Source of the DNA: Uloborus plumipes
Taxonomy: Eukaryota > Arthropoda > Arachnida > Araneae > Uloboridae
Direction of reading: 5' to 3'
Length of the DNA: 64,000 bases
NCBI GenBank assembly: GCA_038373865.1
Contig: JAXGGA010005505.1
Location: 1 to 64,000 of the forward strand
The notes beneath the pieces were generated by a model. That model did not search any database. It was given only the letters and a program-made list of their open reading frames with translations, and was not told the DNA's origin. The position numbers and the translations under genes are program-made. Positions 56,169 through 64,000 of the stretch are shown here, piece after piece (the stretch's first letter is position 1; every line of letters begins with the position of its first letter).

Positions 56169-56731
56169 CCCTCGTGGGTTCCTTGGGGTCATATGTGACC
56201 CCAATGCAATTTCTGTTTAATATATTTTGTTAATCAACCATTTGTTTTTAATGGCATTTTGTGGCTTTTATTCTTCTAGTTTTCTATTCAAAATAATGCT
56301 ATTATTGTGTTTTATTTTTCCCGAATTGCATTTTTTGCACATAAGACCCTTGGGGTCACTTCCCCAGAAGGCCAAAAAAAGAGGACGTTGCAACTTTTGT
56401 CCAAGAGAACTGGACAGAAAATGCATTGAAAAATGTCATAAGTGTTTGAAATTCACTTGCAAAAATCATGTTTTTTCAGGTCTGTAACAGATGTAAATAA
56501 ATCTACAGTTATTGTAAGTTTTGCTCTAAAATTATAATTTTAATTCATAAACAAAATTTTACTTTAATTGTATCTTTTTATTTTTTGTTTTTTTTAGCAT
56601 TAAAAAGTGTGTGAACTTAGATAATGCATGTAACATTCAATAATTATAATGAATTAATTAAAGGAAGCATTGGGGTCGTTTATGACCCCAAGGGTCTTGA
56701 GTGTAACTGAAATGGGAGGGACCCACGAGGG
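56169..56731 (+). mobile_element. piggyBac-type short element, 563 bp
   Basis: TTAA at 56165-56168 and TTGA (one change) at 56732-56735. The TIRs are CCCTCGTGGGTTCCTTGGGG on the left and its imperfect inverse ending GGGACCCACGAGGG. GGGGTCATATGTGACCCC and GGGTCGTTTATGACCCCAAG are internal inverted motifs. It retains the 3' end of a transposase gene, so it is an internally deleted copy. Confidence 0.85.
56368..56487 (+). pseudogene. C-terminal cysteine-rich domain of a piggyBac transposase
   Basis: The + frame reads KAKKRGRCNFCPRELDRKC, then IEKCHKCLKFTCKNH and a stop at 56485-56487. The spacing CxxC...C...CxxC...C..H is the zinc-binding domain by which piggyBac transposases recognise their ends. 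The catalytic domain is absent. The element therefore keeps only its ends and the DNA-binding tail. Confidence 0.8.
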
Positions 56732-56735
56732 TTGA

Positions 56736-57000
56736 AGAAACTGAAATGTATGATTCTTTAGTTCTTACTGACGTGTAACAGCTCCAGGCCTAAATAACGT
56801 GTGGAGAATTTCTGGAAGCGAGGGGAGCCAACTAAAATTAAAAAAAAAGTTAAAGCTCAAAATTTTAAAAATTCAGAGAAAATCCGGATTGATACCGTAT
56901 CATGACTTCAGATTCATATCTATCATATAGTGTTAAAAAATACGTACAGATGGCAGCACTAATGTAAGTTAGAAGCAAAGTCTTGCACAATTAAAATTCT
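56736..57000. other. intergenic, no feature
   Basis: A+T-rich; nothing recognised. Confidence 0.4.
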
Positions 57001-57483
57001 CGAAGTAAAAACATTTAGGGGGCACGGGGGGGGGGGGGGAGGGACAGACGGACTGACTGACACACATGTTCCGCATCTCAAAACTTTTTAGCTTGAAAAT
57101 AATATATTCTTTATAGGATGCAAAAGTCACTTATAAGTTTTTATCTATTTTTTGTGCAATGACAAATTGCTATTTGTATTTTGTTTTTTTGGACGTTAAA
57201 CCTCGTGTAGTATCTCTTTCAGATTTTCAGTCTGCCAACGTCTCGCGTCCCGGTGCTTCATTTTCTGGAACTTGCTCACCGGTCCCTATATAGGGGACCA
57301 TGCGGAACATGGTGGGGCGATACTAGCGGTAGAAAGCGCCATATATGTTGAGTAAACTCGAAACCAAAATGTGGCGTACGCCTGTTTGTTCTTGGCGGGG
57401 TTTGAAGTTAGAATCGAGGTGTCAAAATTCAAACTATTATTATTATTGTTATTATTATTTTACTTCAACAAGAAAGTAGGCTA
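57001..57483 (+). repeat. distant relative of repeat P (right part)
   Basis: A poly-G run then GGGACAGACGGACTGACTGACACAC resembles the middle of repeat P, and CAACAAGAAAGTAGGCTAATA at 57466 resembles its right end. Between them, 57225-57420 is G+C-richer and unlike the other copies (CTATATAGGGGACC, GATACTAGCGGTAGAAAGCG). Either a separate subfamily or a recombinant. Confidence 0.5.
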
Positions 57484-58689
57484 ATAAAAAAATGAACAGA
57501 GCTGCTTTTGTACTGTTGGAATGACTACAAATTTTGTAGTGGGAAAAAGACCTTTTTCGAGCTTGCCTCAATTTGAGTTACGTAAATTAATATTTTATCA
57601 TGAAAAATAAATGGAATATGAGTTTTAATTTGCAAGACTTTCCCGATTTTCCACGAAGTATTAGTCATTGATTCTGGCGGAATTATATTTGGTTAAGACG
57701 GATTAAATTGAAACAGAATATATACAGTAGGGTAAATCAGAGTTTTTCGCCGCAAACCGGGATGGGCGCCGCACTCCCTGGGTTTCTTGAAATTATTAAT
57801 AGAAAGCGTCAAACGTGCGGTATAGATGCAAAATGAGATTTAATCTGTGTACAGCGTTAATCTGTGTACAGCGTGAGTTCCAATTCGATGACAAGTTTTT
57901 GCTGGGCAGTCCTTGTTTTTAGTAAAGTGCATAATTTCCCTACCGAAAGTGTGAACACCTTACGTTAAAGAGTGTTTGCCCTCTGAATATCGTAACTATA
58001 CACAATTTTGAAGTTAAATCTAAATGCAAGGTTTGTACAGAGTAGGGGAATGTGGAGCAAAGTGAAATAGTTAAGTTTACTGACCTACTTCAAAAGGAAA
58101 AAATCCGGTATGGACCCCACACTACTTGCTTTTACGTGTAAATTTCTTGCTTGGAGTGAGCAAGGTAACAATTCAAATATTTACTCCCCTAATCTGCCAC
58201 GAAACAATGCAAAAAATATTTTACAATGATAAATTTTCTAAATATTGCTGATTTTAATATCATTCAGTGAATTTTTCGCAAAATATCGCCAATAGCGCCA
58301 AGTGGAACCCAAGTTCAAAAAATAATTTTTTTCGCCAAACTTGGCGATTGTTGGCAAGTTGGCGTCAAACACTTGGCGACCAAAAGCTTGGCGACATATC
58401 TCCAAGTGGTCGCGCCAATTCATATCACTTGAGTCTGCACTGAAATTAACACTGATTTACCCCAAAAAAGGGGTAAAACACCGCCTTGGGAACGTTCAAA
58501 TTCAACCACAAGGGGAGGTGCACAACTAGACCATTCTCAGAGCCTACATACCAAGCTAGAAGCTTCTACGGCATATAGTTTTTGAGTTATGCGACCCACA
58601 TACATACGCATATACGTACATACAGACGTCACGAGAAAACTCGTCGTAATTAACTTGGGGGTGGTTGAAAAGATTTTTCGCTGCTTATA
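57484..58689. other. intergenic, no gene
   Basis: 58300-58420 has several TTGGCGA/TCGCCAA motifs, locally inverted, of the kind also seen in repeat P. 58577-58650 has the TTTTTGAGTTATGCGACCCA and CATACATACGCATATACGTA motif seen in part near 42770. No exon recognised. Confidence 0.4.
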
Positions 58690-59120
58690 CAGGGTGTTCC
58701 GTAACAAATTGTACAAACTTTGAGGGGAGTTAGAGGGGATGATAACAAGCAAGAATCACCTAGGAACATAGGTTCGGAAACGCATAGTTGACGAGCTACA
58801 TATTCACAAAGTTGTCAAATTGTGTCAGAATGGCTCGTTATTACGACGGTTTTTTATTATCATTTCGATGCATTTTTTTGAGCAACAGGCAGCAACATTT
58901 TAACAAGCGCTTAAACTTTTCTTAAAAGTTATATTGTTCAATGAGACACAAAATTGGAATCATCCGAAATGTTTATTGGTCAAAGACATTACACGTTTAA
59001 TGTAAATAATGTTAGAAAATGTCATAAATTATGTTCAAAGTTTCCTCCATTGTTAGCGATACATGCGTTACACCGTCGGACCATAGACTGGTGAAGTCTC
59101 TCAAATACACCCGGATTTTC

Positions 59121-60104
59121 TTAGATATCTGCAGCAGCACAGGCGATTCTTGCAACTAGATCCATTTCTGAATCCACAGGAGTTGCGTGCACAGCACTTT
59201 TCAAAGCACCCCAAAGAAACAAATCAAGACTGTTTAAATCAGGAGAGCGTAGTGGCCAGGGAACTGGTCCACCACGACCAATCCATCGGTGACCAAACAC
59301 ACGATTCAGATATTCTCGAACATGTGCTCCATTATGGGGAGGTGCCAAATCATGTTGAAACCACATATGGAGTCTGATATGTTATGGTACAGAGTTAAGT
59401 AATGTTGGTAGAACCTCTTGCAGAAAGATGAGATATTGTAGAGATCTCAGGGGAGATGGCAACAAATAAGGTCCAAATAAGACGTCACCAACCAAACCAC
59501 CCCAAACATTTACTGAAAAACGATGTTGAGCAGTCTGTAATCTTACGCCATGGGGATTCTCATCAGCCCACAAATGAGCATTGTTTAAGTTGAACACCCC
59601 CATCTCGCGTAAAGTATGCTTCATTCGTCATTAAAACGCTGGATGAGAAATTTACATCTTGGCTACATTGATTGAGATCAAAGTGTGCAAAACGTTCACG
59701 AATACGATAATCTGCTGGGAGCAGTAACTGTACGCGTTGTAGATGATATGGATGTAAGCGAGCACGTCGCAAAGCACAATGAACAGACGTCGTAGATCCT
59801 CCAACAGCAGTAGCTACGGCTCGTACGCTGGTACTCGGATTTCTTCTAACGGTACGCAATACGTGTTCTTCCATTCTTAGACTATGACTATGTAGTGGCA
59901 GCCGTGACCATATCTATGATTTCGTAGGGACCCGTATTGATACAAATTGCGATGCAAATTATTGAACATTCGATGGTCCGGTGTTTCTCTCTGCAGATAC
60001 CTTTCCCGATACAGCTTCTGAGCCGCTCTTCCATTTCCGTTTGCCAAACCATAAATAAGGTGCACACCTGCAAGCTCCGCATCCGTGAAACGTGCCATAC
60101 TTCT
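59121..60104 (-). pseudogene. mariner-like transposase (DD41D type), broken
   Basis: The N-terminal segment starts at MARFTDAELAGVHLIYGLA (complement of about 60104-60102). It has the helix-turn-helix layout IYGLANGNGRAAQKLYRERY...HRMFNNLHRNLYQYGS of DUF4817. A middle segment (59874-59563) holds RNPSTSVRAVATAVGGSTTSV and LMTNEAYFTRDG, where the first catalytic Asp is replaced by Asn (TNEA for TDEA). A third (59624-59382) holds HLWADENPHGV and FSVNVWGGLVGD. The last (59366-59121) holds FQHDLAPPH and RSPDLNSLDLFLWG. By my count 41 residues separate the second and third Asp. At least three frame changes occur. The enzyme is dead twice over. Confidence 0.85.
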
Positions 60105-60275
60105 CTGTGGTCGCTTGCAGCTAAAATGACTACTGAAAGAGAGCACGTATGCTTCTGTGAACAACGCCGCCTAGCGTCTAATGAAGGCATTCCTGACTAT
60201 GGATTGTTCTGCAATTTTGATTGCTTGTGATGTCCCCTACCTCTCCTTAAACCCTTACTTCCCCTTGTCCCCTAC

Positions 60276-60400
60276 CACCCTGGGGTGTCCCTTAAATATT
60301 GGGACAAATTTTAAGGGTTGTTAGAGGGGACGATAATTTGAAGCAAATCGCATGGGAACATAGGGTCGCAAAAGCGATGCTCAAGTACTACAGACACACA
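60276..60400 (+). repeat. diverged internal copy of the mariner-like TIR
   Basis: GGGGTGTCCCTTAAATATTG, then TTAAGGGTTGTTAGAGGGGA and CGATAATTTGAAGC and GCATGGGAACATAGGGTCGC, align to the left TIR at 58690 (GGGTGTTCCGTAAC, GAGTTAGAGGGGATGATAAC, GGAACATAGGTTCGG) in the same direction. It is much more diverged than the two outer TIRs. Confidence 0.65.
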
Positions 60401-60616
60401 AAACCTGTAGTCACTAATTTAATATCCAACAAAGGTTTTGCATAATATTAAATATTTAAGAAAGGTTGAAGCGGTTGTTGAAATTTTGCTGCCTGTTGCC
60501 CAAAAAAATGCACCGAAATGATAATCACCAACCATCGTAATAACGAACCATTCTGACACAAATTGACAACTTCGTGAATATGTAGCTCGTCAACTATGCG
60601 TTTCCGAACCTATATT

Positions 60617-63600
60617 AGGGTATGTCATAAAAATAAAAGTTTTTTTTTTCGACTTGGTACACGCACTTTCCTATGTATTCACTCATTTTGAGTTAATTGG
60701 TACAAAAAAAAAGTTTTTGGAAAAAAATTTTAGCTACCGGGAAAACGCAATTAAAATAAGTGTTTTTTCAAAAAAATCACTATTTTCAGGTTCAAAACGC
60801 AATATAGCTGCGGGAGTTTTTTAAAAGATTGTTCTGCTAGCTTAAATGCATATTTTGAACTCTAATGAACATACTTTCCTTATAAAAAATGCAATTAAAT
60901 ATACATTTCGTCTCTTTTTGTTTTTAAAAAGAGCAGAAACTATCGGTAATCGTTCCTACTGAAACAGGTTACACTTTTGGTCAATCGACACCGCTGTCTT
61001 CGTTAGGCAGTCAGTTGTTCAGGTGAAAATGCCACATACATCAAGTGACCCCCATTTTGCTTATTAACACCCCCCCCCCCCCCCAAGATAACTTTTGACC
61101 AACAGACGCGTTTTCACTAAAATGTCTTTCATCCTGCGTAAGATTTTTATATTAGTTGCGCTTTCTGACAAAAGGCAAATTGAGATTATCTTTTTTGTTT
61201 TTTTAAAGGATGGATTGATTTCAACAAAAAAACTGGAAAGCAAATGGCACTAATAATTTTAAACATCGAAGAAGTCGGACTTACAGCTCGACTCTAGCGA
61301 GAGCTAGTGCCGTCGTGTAATATTAGGACTCGAGGAAAACCCTCGAATTTTTGTAGTATAGCTATACGAAGTAAACGAAACTACCTTGATATTAGTAGAG
61401 CGGCCTTTACTTCAGTCAGGTTTGCTGTATCCTCCACCACGGCATTTGCTATCATATATAGCCTTTCGGGTAATCGTGTGAAAGCAGGCCATCTCGATGA
61501 AGATAAAAAACATCTCATGTGCGATAACAAAAAGGTGTTTCATGCTAAAGAGCATGTTATCGAGCACCTAAGCGCAGAGGAGAGTTCCAATATCGCAAGA
61601 AGTAACTTTACTGCAATTTTTGTGGAAAGCAGGAAGCACAACACTCTCACTCTTAGTCACGATGAGAACATTAGTAGCTTTCGGAAAAGCATCATCAAAG
61701 AAAGACCGTAACAGAAGAGCGTGGAGATCGCTACCTCACTCACTATACACCAGAAGAAGACAACAAAGGAAAAACTGGCTGAGCAACGTGAAATAGGATT
61801 ATGTGACTGGTTGAAGGACATAGGTATAAACATTTGCCTTCAACTAATTGGCAGTAATACCTCCAATGAAATGTCTGGCTGGAAAGGAGGCATGCTACAT
61901 TATATCGAAAAATTCCTCCATTACATACTTTTTAGATCTTTCTTTCTGCTGACTTCACATCAACGAGCAGATATTAAGTCATATAGTCGTAAAACTTGAC
62001 GGACCAGCTTCTCCAGAAAAGGAATGGATTGGTACTGTAGGTAAACTCTTTTCCCAAGTTGAGTTTCTTGAGAAAAAAAAAAAGTTTAAGCCAATTCAAT
62101 TTTTGGAGTCCCTTGTTAATATGGACGAAAATGTTGCTAGTCAGTCGATCAGTTCCGTGGAAGGCAGAAGTTTAAGCTCACTGATGGCGGAACTATTTCC
62201 AGCCCTAATTAATACTATTTTGTCAAATGCAAAGACATTTTTAGTCCTCAAAGTAAAGAAGAGCAATGAGTAAATTTTCTGGAATAGTCAAAAAGGACCC
62301 GTTTTTTATACAGGAAACTTTACTTTTAACTCTTCTTTGCTCTGAGGACTAAGGTAAAAATGCCTTTGCATTTGACAAAATAGTATCAATTAGGGCTGGA
62401 AATAGTTCCGCCATCAATAAGCTTCAATGCTTCTGCCTTCCATGGAACTAATCGACTGACTAGCAACATTTTCGTCCATATTAACAAGGGGCTCCAAAAA
62501 TTGAATTGGCTTAAACTTTGTTTTTTTTTTTCCTCAAGAAACTCAACTTGAGAAAAGAGTCTACCTACAGTACCAATCCATTCCTTTTATGGAGAAGCTG
62601 ATCCGTCAAGTTTTGCGACTATATGACTTAATATATGCTCGTTGATGTGAAGCCAGCAGAAAGAAAGATCTAAAAAGTATGTAATGGAGGAGTTTTTCGA
62701 TATAATGTAGCATGCCTCCTTTCTAGCCATACATTTCATTGGAGGTATCACTGCCAATTAGTTGAAGGCAAATGTCTATACCTATGTACTTCAGCCAGTC
62801 ACATAATCCTATTTCTTATGGTAGCAACTGCCGCGATTGATGACACAGCAAACCTGACTGAAGTAAAGGCCGCTCTACTAATATCAAGGTAGTTTCGTTT
62901 ACTTCGTACAGCTATACTACAAAAATTCCAAGGTATTTTCTCGAGTCATAATATTACGCGACGGCACTAGCTCTCGCTAGAGTCGAGCTGTAAGTCCGAC
63001 TTCTTCGATGTTTAAAATTATTAGTGCCATTTGCTTTCCAGTTTTTTTGTTGAAATCAATCCATCCTTTAAAAAAACAAAAAAGATAATCTCAATTTGCC
63101 TTTTGTCAGAAAGCGCAATTAATATAAAAATCTTACGCAGGATGAAAGACATTTTAGTGAAAACGCGTCTGTTGGTCAAAAGTTATCTTGGGGGGGGGGG
63201 GTGTTAATAAGCAAAATGGGGGTCACTTGATGTATGTGGCATTTTCACCTGAACAACTGACTGCCTAACGAAGACAGCGGTGTCGATTGACCAAAAGTGT
63301 AACCCGTTTCAGTAGGAACGATTACCGATAGTTTCTGCTCTTTTTAAAAACAAAAAGAGACGAAATGTATATTTAATTGCATTTTTTATAAGGAAAGTAT
63401 GTTCATTAGAGTTCAAAACATGCATTTAAGCTAGCAGAACAATCTTTTAAAAAACTCCCGCAGCTATATTGCGTTTTGAACCTGAAAATAGTGATTTTTT
63501 TGAAAAAACACTTATTTTAATTGCGTTTTCCCGGTAGCTAAATTTTTTTTCCAAAAACTTTTTTTTGTACCAATTAACTCAAAATGAGTGAATACATAGG

Positions 63601-63652
63601 AAAGTGCGTGTACCAAGTCGAAAAAAAAAACTTTTATTTTATGACATACCCT
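60617..63652. mobile_element. 3036-bp palindromic (foldback) element, 10-bp TSD
   Basis: AACCTATATT at 60607-60616 and 63653-63662 is an exact 10-bp target duplication. The element starts AGGGTATGTCATAAA and ends with the inverse. The left arm (60617 to about 62263) and right arm (about 62330 to 63652) are inverted copies joined by a ~66-bp spacer. The right arm lacks about 320 bp present on the left (61460-61785). Both arms include matching poly-C/poly-G runs (61070, 63191). Ten-base duplications and long TIRs are typical of Mutator-like (MULE) elements; foldback elements are the other option. No transposase was recognised. Confidence 0.85.
61307..61999 (+). other. open frames in the left arm of the palindrome
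   Basis: Two consecutive frames, 134 codons (61307-61711, GTG start) and 92 codons (61721-61999, GTG-like start), lie in the arm. RAAFTSVRFAVSSTTAFAII and HLDEDKKHLMCDNKKVFHAK faintly resemble uncharacterised transposon-linked proteins of invertebrates (R..VS.RAAA.IA......G...D). The right arm lacks most of the first frame and has stops. I treat them as remains of an unknown protein, not as a working gene. Confidence 0.3.
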
Positions 63653-63740
63653 AACCTATATTCCTAGGTGATTCTTGCTTGTTATCATCCCCTCTAACTC
63701 CCCTCAAAGTTTGTACAATTTGTTACGAAACACCCTGTAT

Positions 63741-64000
63741 GTTGGTAGGTAAATATGCACGTACTGACAGGTAGAAAAAACTACGGAACATTCATTCGGG
63801 GGTGAGCAAAATCAAAATTTAGACTCAAATTTGAGTGATTTTTGACTTCCTTTTACGAAGTAAAGGAAGTATTGTGATCGCGAAAAAAAAAAATCACTCA
63901 AATTTGAGTCTAAATTTTGATTTTGCTCACCCCCGAATGAATGTTCAGTAGTTTTTTCGACCTTTCAGTCAGTTTCGACCGTGCATATGTACCTACCAAC
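63741..64000. repeat. second palindrome, arms ~120 bp, reaches window edge
   Basis: TGTTGGTAGGTAAATATGCA...GAACATTCATTCGGGGGTGA...AAATTTGAGTGATTTTT on the left is mirrored from 63883 to the end (AAAAAATCACTCAAATTTGA...CACCCCCGAATGAATGTTC...GTACCTACCAAC). The centre, CTTCCTTTTACGAAGTAAAGGAAG at 63849-63872, is itself a near palindrome. The left arm begins immediately beside the mariner-like element's TA. It may continue past the window. Confidence 0.8.

Larger units (their letters stand above)
58690..63737 (-). mobile_element. long-TIR mariner-like element, interrupted
   Basis: TA at 58688-58689 and 63738-63739. The TIRs start CAGGGTGTTCCGTAACAAAT and extend about 230 bp with few differences. 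Subtracting the 3036-bp palindrome and its duplicated target, the element is about 2.0 kb. It codes on the minus strand for a transposase with a DUF4817-type N-terminus. The right TIR is split at about 85 bp by the palindrome. A diverged direct copy of the left TIR lies at 60276-60400, hinting at a nested or chimeric relative. Confidence 0.85.

Noticed and set aside
1..64000. CRISPR arrays, bacterial operons, rRNA or intact tRNA genes
   Set aside because: No spaced identical repeats, no ribosome-binding-site gene structure and no rRNA sequence; the tRNA-like boxes belong to SINEs.

Overview
The window is A+T-rich animal nuclear DNA with long introns, spliced genes on the + strand only, and a dense, deeply nested load of transposable elements. 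Pogo, Tc1, a long-TIR mariner-like element, Kolobok, piggyBac, hAT-type MITEs, a CR1/Jockey-like LINE and a tRNA-derived SINE all occur. The repeat style and the cysteine-rich secreted gene suggest an arthropod, most likely an arachnid such as a spider. That is inference; no marker gene fixes the species.

Two host gene models come from splice signals whose reading phases fit end to end. Gene 1 enters from the left and has exons at 2714-2764, 15914-15935 (a 22-nt micro-exon), 22628-22715 and 28447-28531 (stop). It encodes a C-terminal tail of 82 residues that I do not recognise, and a likely poly(A) signal lies at 30031. Gene 2 (39713-53104) looks complete. Four exons (58+172+143+374 nt) join in phase to a 248-residue protein with a signal peptide, 14 cysteines and three N-glycosylation sequons. 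It is an arachnid-style secreted cysteine-rich protein, perhaps of the DUF19/T20D4.11-like kind.

The introns and flanks are built from mobile elements. An unclassified ~1.1 kb repeat with a ~120-nt internal tandem array (called repeat P here) occurs four times (1185, 22992, 45607 and 53892). Copy 2 carries a 1219-bp Tc1-like element with perfect TIRs. Copy 3 carries a 3086-bp Kolobok-type element flanked by TTAA, itself holding a TA-flanked MITE. Region 28.8-36.4 kb is a mosaic of 'TACAGT' MITEs, 8-bp-TSD hAT-like MITEs and a pogo transposon with transposase and zinc-finger remnants, plus a 'GATCGG' MITE and a 'CCCTAGTAAAAATGACC' MITE. Region 36.6-37.6 kb is a 5'-truncated LINE. Intron 1 of gene 2 holds four further elements.

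The right end (58.7-64 kb) is a long-TIR mariner-like element with a broken transposase. One of its TIRs is split by a 3036-bp, almost fully palindromic element with an exact 10-bp target duplication. Next to it a second palindrome runs to the edge of the window.

The most useful leads are the two reconstructed genes, the 3-kb palindrome, the nearly intact Kolobok and Tc1 elements (each with one frameshift), and the pre-insertion paralog that defines repeat P. Everything was read by eye; percent identities and family names need a database search.
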